Under the pieces are notes generated by a model, which saw only the letters and a list, made by a program, of their open reading frames with translations, made no database searches and was not told the DNA's origin. DNA of 11,213 nt, taken from Comamonadaceae bacterium. Its GTDB lineage: Bacteria; Pseudomonadota; Gammaproteobacteria; Burkholderiales; Burkholderiaceae_C. The DNA lies in the NCBI GenBank assembly GCA_947372005.1, contig CANBRV010000051.1, positions 1-11,213 of the forward strand. Reading direction: 5' to 3'. Made by a program: the position numbers and the translations under genes. Below are positions 1-6,934 of this stretch, in pieces (positions within the stretch are counted from its first letter, which is position 1; each line of letters opens with the position of its first letter).

Positions 1-1299
1 AACATCATCCCCGACTTCAATGATCTCGTTTACTCGGGTGATTGGAAGAACGCGATCACGGTGCTTCACAGCACAAATAACTTCCCCGAGTTCACAGGAC
101 GTATCTGCCCTGCTCCCTGCGAAGCGGCTTGTACGCTGAACGTGAACGACGACGCGGTGGGCATTAAATCCATTGAGCATGCCATCATCGATAAAGCTTG
201 GGAAAACGGCTGGGTAACGCCTGTGTTGGCAAAACACAAAACAGGTAAAAAGATTGCCGTTGTAGGATCTGGGCCAGCGGGCATGGCGGCGGCGCAGCAG
301 TTGGCTCGCGCTGGACATGACGTTACTTTGTTTGAAAAGAACGACCGCGTGGGTGGTTTACTGCGCTATGGCATTCCTGATTTCAAAATGGAAAAATCAC
401 ACATCGACCGGCGCGTGGAGCAGATGAAAGCTGAAGGCGTGACGATTCGCACCAGCGTTTTGATTGGCAGTTTCCCCAAAGACTCCAAAGTCACCAACTG
501 GGCTAAGGAAACCATTTCAGCCGAGCAGCTCAAAAATGATTTCGATGCAGTGCTGCTGACAGGCGGCTCCGAGCAATCACGCGATTTGCCTGTGCCTGGG
601 CGCGAGCATTCTGGTATTCACTTTGCGATGGAATTTTTGCCACAGCAAAACAAGGTCAATGCGGGCGACAAGCTCAAAGACCAACTACGCGCCGACGGCA
701 AACACGTCATTGTGATTGGTGGCGGCGATACGGGCAGCGACTGCGTGGGTACAAGCATTCGTCACGGCGCGGTGAGCGTCACGCAATTTGAAGTAATGCC
801 ACAGCCACCCGAGGAAGAGAATCGCCCTATGACATGGCCGTATTGGCCACTCAAACTGCGTACTAGCTCTAGCCACGATGAGGGCAGCGAGAAAGGCTTG
901 TTAGGGCGTGAATTTGCTATCTCCACAAAATCCTTTAGCGGCAAAGACGGAAAAGTCACCGAGCTGACTACCGTGCGCATTGAAATGCAAGGTGGCAAGA
1001 TGGTGGAAGTTGCAGGATCAGAGCAAACATACAAAGCCGACCTCGTGCTGCTGGCGATGGGATTTACGAATCCTGTGGCGACCGTGTTAGAAGCTTTTGG
1101 CGTAGACAAAGACGCACGCGGCAATGCCAAGGCATCAACCGAGTTTGACGGCGGCTATAAAACCAACGTGGCAGGCGTCTTTGCTGCGGGCGATATGCGC
1201 CGCGGGCAATCTCTGGTCGTTTGGGCGATCCGCGAAGGTCGTCAAGCAGCTAGGGCAGTGGATGAATTTTTGATGGGAACGACTGATCTACCGCGCTAA
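1..1299 (+). CDS. gltD: Glutamate synthase (NADPH) small subunit, 5'-truncated by window edge
   Basis: This is the small, FAD-containing subunit of bacterial glutamate synthase. It passes electrons from NADPH through FAD and iron-sulfur clusters to the large subunit GltB, which makes glutamate from glutamine and 2-oxoglutarate in the cytoplasm. The frame is open from base 1, so the gene begins upstream; 432 residues are visible of a usual 480-490. Seen, counting from the first codon: cysteines at 36, 40 and 44 (CPAPC then C), matching the cluster-binding region; a first dinucleotide fold GSGPAG at 89-94 followed by an acidic residue and RVGGLLRYGIP, typical of FAD binding; a second fold GGGDTG at 240-245 for NADPH; and the C-terminal FAD motif AAGDMRRGQS near 395-404. 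The first cysteine group is outside the window. gltB is expected upstream. mlaF follows after 44 bp on the same strand with no terminator visible between them. Confidence 0.96.
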   Translation, partial: NIIPDFNDLVYSGDWKNAITVLHSTNNFPEFTGRICPAPCEAACTLNVNDDAVGIKSIEHAIIDKAWENGWVTPVLAKHKTGKKIAVVGSGPAGMAAAQQLARAGHDVTLFEKNDRVGGLLRYGIPDFKMEKSHIDRRVEQMKAEGVTIRTSVLIGSFPKDSKVTNWAKETISAEQLKNDFDAVLLTGGSEQSRDLPVPGREHSGIHFAMEFLPQQNKVNAGDKLKDQLRADGKHVIVIGGGDTGSDCVGTSIRHGAVSVTQFEVMPQPPEEENRPMTWPYWPLKLRTSSSHDEGSEKGLLGREFAISTKSFSGKDGKVTELTTVRIEMQGGKMVEVAGSEQTYKADLVLLAMGFTNPVATVLEAFGVDKDARGNAKASTEFDGGYKTNVAGVFAAGDMRRGQSLVVWAIREGRQAARAVDEFLMGTTDLPR

Positions 1300-1331
1300 A
1301 CGTAGATTTACGCTTCATTACAAACACATGG

Positions 1332-1343
1332 CAGAATAGCCCG
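1332..1343 (+). promoter_or_regulatory. Candidate -10 hexamer placed for a leaderless mlaF start
   Basis: CAGAAT at 1332-1337 ends 6 nt before the mlaF ATG, which would put the transcription start at or next to the A of the start codon. A partial -35 match, TTTACG, lies at 1307-1312 with a long 19-nt spacer. No good Shine-Dalgarno sequence precedes mlaF. The match is weak; readthrough from gltD across the 44-bp gap is an equally good explanation. Confidence 0.2.
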
Positions 1344-2156
1344 ATGATTGACAACCTCGTCACCTGCCAAAACGTCACATTCTCATATCCTGCGGCTCGC
1401 AGTGATCGAGTGATTCTGGACGACATCACGCTGTCTATCCCTCGGGGCAAAGTCACAGCCATCATGGGCGCGTCGGGCGGCGGGAAAACCACAGTTTTAC
1501 GGCTCATTGCGGGGCAATACCAAGCCAATAGCGGGCAAGTAGCGTTTGATGGTACGGATGTTGGGCAAATGAACCAAGAGGCGCTCTACGCCATGCGCCG
1601 CCGTATGGGCATGCTGTTTCAGTTTGGCGCGCTGTTTACCGATTCCACCGTTTTTGACAACGTTGCATTTCCACTTCGCGAGCACACGCAATTGTCTGAA
1701 GCCATGATTCGCGATATTGTGCTGATGAAGCTCAACGCCGTGGGACTACGGGGTGCGCGAGACTTGATGCCTTCCGAAATTTCGGGCGGTATGGCTCGCC
1801 GCGTAGCCCTGGCCAGAGCAATTGCTTTAGACCCCGACCTCATCATGTACGACGAGCCGTTTGCGGGGCTTGACCCCATTTCGCTCGGGACGGCCGCTAG
1901 ACTCATTCGCAGCTTGAACGATTCGCTGGGGATTACCAGCGTCATCGTCTCGCATGACTTAGAGGAAACCTTCCACATTGCCGATCAAGTGATCGTGCTG
2001 GCGAACGGAAAAATAGCTGCGCAAGGCACGCCAGATATGGTTCGCAGCAGTACCGATCCGCTCGTGCATCAATTCGTTAATGCTCTGCCCGATGGCCCTG
2101 TGCGCTTTCACTATCCTGCCAAAACCGTGGTTGAAGATTTTGGAGTGACTGAATGA
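1344..2156 (+). CDS. mlaF: Phospholipid ABC transporter ATP-binding protein MlaF
   Basis: This is the cytoplasmic ATPase of the MlaFEDB inner-membrane complex, which drives phospholipid movement between the outer and inner membranes. The 270-residue protein has all ABC motifs in order: Walker A GASGGGKTT (42-50), Q-loop glutamine 93 within LFQFGALF, signature ISGGMARR (146-153), Walker B LIMYDEP (166-172) with catalytic Glu171, D-loop around 175-178, and switch histidine 204. LFQFGALF and ISGGMARRVALARA are typical of the MlaF branch rather than of generic importers. The ATG at 1344 is the first start after gltD in this frame; it has at best a poor ribosome-binding site. The stop overlaps the mlaE start in an ATGA arrangement, indicating translational coupling. 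The C-terminal extension after residue 245 is the part known in the family to contact a neighbouring ATPase subunit; that role is inferred here. Confidence 0.95.
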   Translation: MIDNLVTCQNVTFSYPAARSDRVILDDITLSIPRGKVTAIMGASGGGKTTVLRLIAGQYQANSGQVAFDGTDVGQMNQEALYAMRRRMGMLFQFGALFTDSTVFDNVAFPLREHTQLSEAMIRDIVLMKLNAVGLRGARDLMPSEISGGMARRVALARAIALDPDLIMYDEPFAGLDPISLGTAARLIRSLNDSLGITSVIVSHDLEETFHIADQVIVLANGKIAAQGTPDMVRSSTDPLVHQFVNALPDGPVRFHYPAKTVVEDFGVTE

Positions 2157-2941
2157 GCGCTATAGCTTCATTGATGGCAGAGGTGGGCTACGCAGTCCGC
2201 AGCAAACTTGCAGAAATCGGCTATGGTGCCGTGCTGTTTGCACGACTTTTGGCCTACGGCGGTGCTTGCCTGAGGCGCTTTGGCCTTGTCCGCGATCAGG
2301 TTCATTTTCTCGGTAATTACTCGCTCTCCATCATTGCGATTTCGGGTTTGTTTGTTGGATTCGTGCTAGCGCTACAGGGCTACTACACCTTGCAACGTTA
2401 TGGCTCGGCAGATGCGCTGGGCTTACTCGTCGCGCTGAGCTTGGTGCGTGAGCTTGGCCCCGTCGTCACAGCGCTTTTATTTGCGGGACGCGCAGGCACA
2501 TCACTGACAGCCGAAATCGGGCTGATGAAAGCGGGCGAGCAGTTGTCTGCCATGGAAATGATGGCTGTTGACCCCGTCAAACGTATTCTTGCACCACGCT
2601 TTTGGGGCGGCGTCATTGCCATGCCCATGCTGGCGGCTGTGTTTAGCGCCGTCGGCATCATTGGTGGCTGGGCAGTAGGTGTTTTGATGATTGGTATTGA
2701 TGGTGGCTCGTTTTGGAGCCAGATGCAAGGCGGTGTTGATTGGTGGCACGATGTTGGCAATGGTGTCGTTAAAAGCTTTGTGTTTGGTCTAACAGTCACT
2801 TTTGTGGCGCTTTTGCAAGGCTACCTAGCCGAACCTACGCCTGAAGGCGTGTCGCGCGCCACAACGCGTACCGTGGTGATGGGTTCGCTAGCTGTACTCG
2901 GACTCGATTTCATCTTGACTGCGCTGATGTTTAGTATTTGA
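2153..2941 (+). CDS. mlaE: Phospholipid ABC transporter permease MlaE
   Basis: This is the integral inner-membrane permease of the Mla complex; in the family two copies form the lipid path between the MlaD ring and the MlaF ATPases. The protein has 262 residues, the usual length (about 260). It has an amphipathic N-terminal stretch, then hydrophobic segments near 52-75, 85-112, 147-180 and two towards the C terminus (about 205-222 and 238-260). The conserved permease core is visible: LVRELGPVVTALLFAGRAGTSLTAEIG-type sequence around 97-122, followed by EQLSAMEMMAVDPV, the coupling region that contacts the ATPase. The ATG shares four bases with the mlaF stop. mlaD follows after a 35-bp gap with its own ribosome-binding site. 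Confidence 0.95.
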   Translation: MSAIASLMAEVGYAVRSKLAEIGYGAVLFARLLAYGGACLRRFGLVRDQVHFLGNYSLSIIAISGLFVGFVLALQGYYTLQRYGSADALGLLVALSLVRELGPVVTALLFAGRAGTSLTAEIGLMKAGEQLSAMEMMAVDPVKRILAPRFWGGVIAMPMLAAVFSAVGIIGGWAVGVLMIGIDGGSFWSQMQGGVDWWHDVGNGVVKSFVFGLTVTFVALLQGYLAEPTPEGVSRATTRTVVMGSLAVLGLDFILTALMFSI

Positions 2942-2976
2942 AGAAGCTTGAAAAATAAAGAAATTCGGAGTGAAAA

Positions 2977-3474
2977 ATGACACGTTCTAAAAATGATATT
3001 TGGGTGGGGCTCTTTGTAGTCATTGGCTTTGCCGCGGTTTTGTTTCTTGCTTTGCAATCAGCAAATTTGTTGTCACTCAGCTTCGACTCCAACTACAAAG
3101 TCACAGCTAAGTTTGACAATATTGGCGGCCTCAAACCAAAGGCTGCCGTTAAAAGCGCAGGTGTAGTGGTGGGTCGTATCGAGTCCATTACATTTGACGA
3201 TAAAACTTTTCAAGCGCGTGTCACCATGTCTATGCAAAACAAATTCGCATTTCCGAAAGACAGCTCCCTCAAAATTTTGACTAGCGGCCTCTTAGGCGAG
3301 CAGTACATAGGCATTTCTGCTGGCGCCGATGATAAAAATTTGAGTAACGGCGATACTGTCAGCGCCACTCAATCAGCCATCGTTTTGGAAGACTTGATTA
3401 GCAAGTTTTTATACAGCAAAGCAGCTGATACCTCTGATAGTAAAACCGACAGCACGGGTGCAAAAGCAAAATGA
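2977..3474 (+). CDS. mlaD: MCE-domain phospholipid-binding protein MlaD
   Basis: This is the substrate-binding MCE protein of the Mla complex. In the family six copies form a ring anchored in the inner membrane that passes phospholipid between MlaC and MlaE. The 165-residue product has a short cytoplasmic start, one transmembrane helix (about 8-30, WVGLFVVIGFAAVLFLAL), then a single MCE domain (about 38-117). The domain carries the expected features: FDNIGGLKPKAAVKSAGVVVGRI-type strand pair, and the pore-loop region LTSGLLGEQYIGI. The C terminus (about 145-165) is polar, rich in Ser, Asp, Thr and Lys, and looks disordered. CGGAG at 2966-2970 sits 6 nt before the ATG and supports this start. 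The stop overlaps the mlaA start (ATGA), so the two are probably coupled. Confidence 0.95.
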   Translation: MTRSKNDIWVGLFVVIGFAAVLFLALQSANLLSLSFDSNYKVTAKFDNIGGLKPKAAVKSAGVVVGRIESITFDDKTFQARVTMSMQNKFAFPKDSSLKILTSGLLGEQYIGISAGADDKNLSNGDTVSATQSAIVLEDLISKFLYSKAADTSDSKTDSTGAKAK

Positions 3475-4268
3475 TGCAACGCGCATGGCGGCTTTTTTTT
3501 GCAGCATCGCTGTTGCTGGTCTTTGCCGGTTGCGCAACTGGGCCTAATGCGAATCCAACGGATCCTTTAGAGCCTATGAACCGCAGTATCTACAATTTTA
3601 ATGATGCTGTGGATAACGCGGTACTAAAACCAGTTGCGACCGGTTATAAAAATGTTGTGCCATCCCCCGTGCGGCAAGGCGTTACCAACTTTTTTAGCAA
3701 TATTGGTGACGTATGGTCCATGATCAACCATGCTTTGCAATTTGAAATTGCTAACGCTGGAAAAACTGCTGCTCGTTTAGGCATCAATACCATTTTTGGG
3801 ATCGCTGGACTTTTTGATCTTGCAACCGATGCGGGGATTGACCCACCTAAAGCTGACCTTGGTCAAACTCTTGGCAAGTGGGGCATCCCAAGTGGGCCGT
3901 ATGTGGTCATTCCTATTTTGGGACCCTCCAGCGTGCGTGACGGTGCAGGTACAGTGACAGCTACTTATTACGATCCCGTTAACCGAGTGTCTGATAACGC
4001 AACTCGCAATGTGCTGACAGGTACGCGCATTGTGGATATTCGCACGCAACTACTCAACGCAACCGATGCAGTAGACGCGATTGCGCTTGATAAATACAGC
4101 TTCATCCGGGATGTTTATTTAAAACGTAGACAAAACATGATTAAGCCGCAGAAATCAACCAATGAAGACGACATTGACTATTCTGTTGAAGAGCCAGCTA
4201 AATCGACACCCGATCAATCGTTTCCAAAGTTACCGTCCATCCCCATACCGTCCATCATTTTGAAGTGA
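3471..4268 (+). CDS. mlaA: Outer-membrane lipoprotein MlaA (VacJ family)
   Basis: MlaA is a lipoprotein that forms a doughnut-shaped channel in the outer membrane with porins and removes misplaced phospholipids from the outer leaflet, handing them to MlaC. The 265-residue product starts with a lipoprotein signal: basic MMQRAWR, a hydrophobic run, and lipobox FAGC with the lipidated cysteine at 21. The residue after the cysteine is Ala rather than Asp, consistent with outer-membrane sorting. The family hallmark DPLEPMNR is at 31-38, followed by YNFNDAVD, and the central VacJ region (FSNIGDVWSMIN through LGQTLGKWGIPSGPY) is intact. The C-terminal tail beyond about residue 225 is charged and Pro/Ser-rich, probably unstructured. 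Two adjacent ATGs (3471 and 3474) are possible starts; the first overlaps the mlaD stop. In E. coli mlaA lies away from mlaFEDCB, whereas here it is within the operon. Confidence 0.95.
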   Translation: MMQRAWRLFFAASLLLVFAGCATGPNANPTDPLEPMNRSIYNFNDAVDNAVLKPVATGYKNVVPSPVRQGVTNFFSNIGDVWSMINHALQFEIANAGKTAARLGINTIFGIAGLFDLATDAGIDPPKADLGQTLGKWGIPSGPYVVIPILGPSSVRDGAGTVTATYYDPVNRVSDNATRNVLTGTRIVDIRTQLLNATDAVDAIALDKYSFIRDVYLKRRQNMIKPQKSTNEDDIDYSVEEPAKSTPDQSFPKLPSIPIPSIILK

Positions 4269-4321
4269 GTGCTGTCCACCGTTTGAGGCATCTTGCGTTA
4301 ATCACAGACTAAGGAGTTTTT

Positions 4322-4963
4322 ATGACTAATAAACGTTATTTTTTGGCCGCATGCCTAATTGCAGCAACTACTATTTTTACGCTGAGTTTTGCTCAAACTG
4401 CACCCATTGCAGCAGAAGCACCAGATGCGTTGGTTAAGCGATTAGCAACTGAAATTACAGACGCTGTCAAAGCCGATAAAGGCTTAGCTGCAGGGGATGC
4501 TGCAAAGGTTGCGACTTTAATTGACACCAAAATCATTCCGTTTGTAAACTTCCAGCGTATGACCGCTTCTAGCGTAGGTCCTGCATGGCGCAGTGCAACA
4601 CCTGAACAACAAAAACGTTTGCAAGAAGAGTTTAAGACGCTACTCATCCGAACTTATGCTGGTGCGGTTAAGGAAATCAAAGACCAGACTGTGCTTGTTA
4701 AACCTTTGCGTTTAGCAGCTGATGACACTGCCGTGATTGTTCGCTCCGAAGTGCGCGGCAAGGGCGACCCTATTCAACTCGACTACCGCGTTGGCAAGGC
4801 TACAGATGCCAACGGCACGGCTTGGAAAATTTACGATATCAACGTGCTAGGTGTGTGGCTAGTCGAAACTTATCGTGGTCAATTTGCGCAAGAAGTCAAC
4901 GCAAACGGTATTGATGGCTTAATTAAATCGCTTACTGAAAAAAATAAGAGCGCTAAAAAATAA
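4322..4963 (+). CDS. mlaC: Periplasmic phospholipid-binding protein MlaC
   Basis: MlaC is the soluble periplasmic carrier that shuttles a phospholipid between MlaA in the outer membrane and the MlaD ring in the inner membrane. The 213-residue product matches the family length. It has a signal peptide with basic TNKR, a hydrophobic core and a probable signal peptidase I site after SFA (residue 24). The family Tol-Tol-Ttg2 region follows: LVKRLATEITDAVK near 37-50, IIPFVNFQRMT near 75-85, then RTYAGAVKEI and the C-terminal half ending VWLVETYRGQF. LAAC at residues 8-11 resembles a lipobox but lies too early in the signal peptide. A strong AAGGAG at 4311-4316, 5 nt before the ATG, fixes the start. 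The gap from mlaA is 53 bp, the largest inside the operon. Its stop overlaps the mlaB start by one base (TAATG). Confidence 0.95.
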   Translation: MTNKRYFLAACLIAATTIFTLSFAQTAPIAAEAPDALVKRLATEITDAVKADKGLAAGDAAKVATLIDTKIIPFVNFQRMTASSVGPAWRSATPEQQKRLQEEFKTLLIRTYAGAVKEIKDQTVLVKPLRLAADDTAVIVRSEVRGKGDPIQLDYRVGKATDANGTAWKIYDINVLGVWLVETYRGQFAQEVNANGIDGLIKSLTEKNKSAKK

Positions 4964-5238
4964 TGATGGGTACATCTGCCATGCTCTCTCTACCATCCAA
5001 GCTTGGTCACTCACAGGCCGCATCCAGCAAGGTCTCTAGCTGGGTGGAGAAGGCTCGTGCGGCCGATTGGAAAATTGATGCATCCAAACTAGAGGCTTTT
5101 GATTCCTCTGCGCTTGCGCTCTTGCTCGACCTACGGCGCAGCGCAATCACAGCCAACGCCAAACTGGTCGTTCACAACGCACCCGCTAGACTCACGCAAT
5201 TGGCGATGTTGTATGGCGTGAGCGAGCTTATTGCTTAA
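4963..5238 (+). CDS. mlaB: STAS-domain protein MlaB, cytoplasmic Mla subunit
   Basis: MlaB is a small cytoplasmic STAS-domain protein that binds MlaF and is needed for assembly and activity of the transporter. The product has 91 residues, close to the family's 95-100. It is poorly conserved at the N terminus but has the STAS signature FDSSALALLLDLRR at about 46-59. DSSALA is the loop before the helix, where related STAS proteins carry the Ser/Thr that contacts the partner. It then continues through KLVVHNAPARLTQLAMLYGVSELI, the usual last strand and helix. Start choices are ATG at 4963, 4966 or 4981; the first overlaps the mlaC stop and is favoured by coupling. This is the last gene of the operon; its stop lies 7 bp from the stop of queF on the other strand. 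Confidence 0.88.
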   Translation: MMGTSAMLSLPSKLGHSQAASSKVSSWVEKARAADWKIDASKLEAFDSSALALLLDLRRSAITANAKLVVHNAPARLTQLAMLYGVSELIA

Positions 5239-5245
5239 AAAATCT

Positions 5246-6103
5246 CTATTGCCTAGCCGTGCGAATATTGGCAGGCAAAGCTGCTGGATGACTCGTTCGG
5301 TAGGGATTGATATCCAATCCACCACGCCTTGTATAGCGGGCATAAACTGATAAACGTGTCGGCTTGCAACGCGTCCAAATATCCATAAAGATGCGCTCCA
5401 CACATTGCTCATGAAATTCATTGTGATTGCGATAGCTCACCAAGTATTGCAGCAGGCCTTCTTGATTCAGCGGTTGGCCGCTATAGCTGATTTGTACGGA
5501 CCCCCAATCGGGCTGCCCTGTCACCAGACAATTGCTCTTTAATAAATGACTCACCAATACCTCAGATACGGGTACTTCGCCCGTAGTCGTACTTAGCAAG
5601 TCAGGTGCAGGCGTGTAGCGCGTACAGTCAATATCTAAGCGGTCAAGACTAAGGCCATCCAGCTCGTGTATGGACTGCGCATCGAACGCGTTAGGCATAA
5701 CCATACGCACGCCTACGGCGCCTTGTGAGGCGACGCCATGCCATGCAGCGGCACTCAGGTCCTGTCTCAGGATCGCCATCACAGCGGCTATATCAGTAAA
5801 AACAGTATGATTAAAACTATTCAGATATAGCTTCAATGACTTGCTTTCAATGATGTTGGGGCTCTCGCATGGCACTGTGATATGCGCGATAGCTAGCTGC
5901 GGTTTGCCACGTTCATTCAGCCATGAAACTTCAAACGCCGTCCACATATCCGCACCAAAAAACGGCGGGGTCCCACTGACGCCTATTTCAATTCGCTTGT
6001 CATGCCGCGCGATCGGAAAAAGTAAAGACGCATCGTATTGATCGGCATAGCTGGAGGTCTTACCCAGTGGAGCTTGCGAGAGAGGCTTTAACATCTGACT
6101 CAT
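5246..6103 (-). CDS. queF: NADPH-dependent 7-cyano-7-deazaguanine reductase QueF (long form)
   Basis: QueF reduces the nitrile preQ0 to the amine preQ1 with two NADPH, a cytoplasmic step in biosynthesis of queuosine, the modified base of GUN-anticodon tRNAs. At 285 residues this is the long, two-half YqcD type found in E. coli (282) rather than the short Bacillus type. Seen: catalytic cysteine 192 and acidic partner Asp199 in NCLVTGQPDWG; His231 and Glu232 in NEFHEQC; and the QueF substrate motif ESKSLKLYLNSFN starting at Glu86, which by family knowledge binds NADPH and substrate. The C terminus GGLDINPYRT and final ARQ also fit the family. The ATG shares four bases with the yaaA stop (ATGA), so expression is probably coupled to yaaA. 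No terminator is visible after its stop. Confidence 0.96.
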   Translation of the reverse strand: MSQMLKPLSQAPLGKTSSYADQYDASLLFPIARHDKRIEIGVSGTPPFFGADMWTAFEVSWLNERGKPQLAIAHITVPCESPNIIESKSLKLYLNSFNHTVFTDIAAVMAILRQDLSAAAWHGVASQGAVGVRMVMPNAFDAQSIHELDGLSLDRLDIDCTRYTPAPDLLSTTTGEVPVSEVLVSHLLKSNCLVTGQPDWGSVQISYSGQPLNQEGLLQYLVSYRNHNEFHEQCVERIFMDIWTRCKPTRLSVYARYTRRGGLDINPYRTSHPAALPANIRTARQ

Positions 6104-6876
6104 ACGATACGCCTACGGAAAACCCAGCGATCATCACTTGAAGCTTCAGCGTGATAGGCATAACCATCAACATCAAAGGCTTGTAGCTTTTCAACTTTAG
6201 TTATTCGTTTTTGAATAGCATACCGAGCCATCAGGCCTCGCGCACGCTTGGCCATAAAACTAATAACCTTGTAATGATCGTTTTTATATTCCTCGAACAC
6301 ACACTCCACAATGCGTGCCTTCAAATGTTTTTTATCGACGACCTTAAAGTACTCTTGTGATGCAAGATTGACAACAACGGGGACTTTATCGGCTTTCAGT
6401 TCTTGATTTAAATACTCGGCAATGGTGGATCCCCAGAATTGATACAGATTTTTTCCGCGCTTATTAGCAAGCGGCGTCCCCATTTCAAGACGATAGGGTT
6501 GGAGCAAATCAAGCGGCCGTAGCACCCCATAAAGGCCACTAAGTGATACGACATGCGCCTGCGCCCACGACAACTGGGCATTTGAGAGCGATGCAGCGCT
6601 CAATCCATCGTACACGTCGCCATTAAAGGCTAACACGGCTTGCTTGGCATTTTTACTGGTCACACTAGGCTTCCAAGCCGTATAGCGCGCGACATTGAGC
6701 TCGGAGAGCTTATCGCTGATATCCATAAGACTAGCTACTTGCGCAGCAGACTTTTTTTTCAAAATATCAATCAGCTCACCCGCAGCATTCATAAAAATGG
6801 GTTTGGTACTGGGTAGATCCGCCGGCGCTGGCTTTTCATAATCGAGCGACTTAGCTGGTGAGAGTAAAAAAATCAT
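6100..6876 (-). CDS. yaaA: Peroxide stress protein YaaA (DUF328/UPF0246)
   Basis: YaaA is a cytoplasmic protein that in E. coli limits free intracellular iron and so reduces DNA damage during hydrogen peroxide stress; the E. coli protein has been reported to bind DNA. The product has 258 residues, the same length as E. coli YaaA. Family blocks are all present: SPAKSLDY at 6-13, AFNGDVYDGL at 83-92, SGLYGVLRPLD at 113-123, YRLEMG at 128-133, FWG at 147-149, NLASQEY at 170-176, and the basic segment KRARGLMARY at 210-219. The ATG lies just after the terminator of the upstream ComEA-like gene and has no Shine-Dalgarno sequence; GATAAT lies exactly 6 nt upstream. The stop overlaps queF. In E. coli the gene responds to OxyR; I cannot identify an OxyR site here. 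Confidence 0.95.
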   Translation of the reverse strand: MIFLLSPAKSLDYEKPAPADLPSTKPIFMNAAGELIDILKKKSAAQVASLMDISDKLSELNVARYTAWKPSVTSKNAKQAVLAFNGDVYDGLSAASLSNAQLSWAQAHVVSLSGLYGVLRPLDLLQPYRLEMGTPLANKRGKNLYQFWGSTIAEYLNQELKADKVPVVVNLASQEYFKVVDKKHLKARIVECVFEEYKNDHYKVISFMAKRARGLMARYAIQKRITKVEKLQAFDVDGYAYHAEASSDDRWVFRRRIV

Positions 6877-6888
6877 TTTTCAATTATC
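6877..6888 (-). promoter_or_regulatory. Candidate -10 hexamer for a leaderless yaaA start
   Basis: On the minus strand GATAAT occupies 6888-6883, followed by six bases and the yaaA ATG. This matches TATAAT at five of six positions and would place the first transcribed base at the start codon. No -35 match is visible at normal spacing, because that position falls in the preceding terminator hairpin. There is no Shine-Dalgarno sequence in this stretch. Confidence 0.3.
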
Positions 6889-6891
6889 AAT

Positions 6892-6917
6892 AAAAAAACC
6901 CGCCGAAGCGGGTTTTT
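6892..6917 (-). terminator. Intrinsic terminator after the ComEA-like gene (UUCG loop)
   Basis: On the minus strand the stem AAAAACCCGC / GCGGGTTTTT (6917-6908 with 6903-6894) closes on a TTCG loop, with C-G closing the loop as in the very stable cUUCGg tetraloop. It runs into seven T residues (6898-6892). It lies 17 bp past the stop of the ComEA-like gene. The stem is symmetrical and also has T residues on the plus strand, so it could act in both directions, but no plus-strand gene is nearby. Confidence 0.92.
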
Positions 6918-6934
6918 GATAGAAGACAGAAGAA

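Noticed and set aside
66..1130. Long minus-strand open frames opposite gltD.
   Set aside because: They have no recognisable protein features or ribosome-binding sites and lie opposite a clearly conserved gene.
4319..4360. LAAC in the MlaC signal peptide as a lipobox.
   Set aside because: The cysteine would be at residue 11, before the hydrophobic core ends. A normal signal peptidase I site after residue 24 fits a soluble MlaC.
5249..5278. Inverted repeat TTGCCT / AGGCAA just past mlaB that might end the Mla transcript.
   Set aside because: The loop is 18 nt, there is no following T run, and the sequence lies in the queF coding region.
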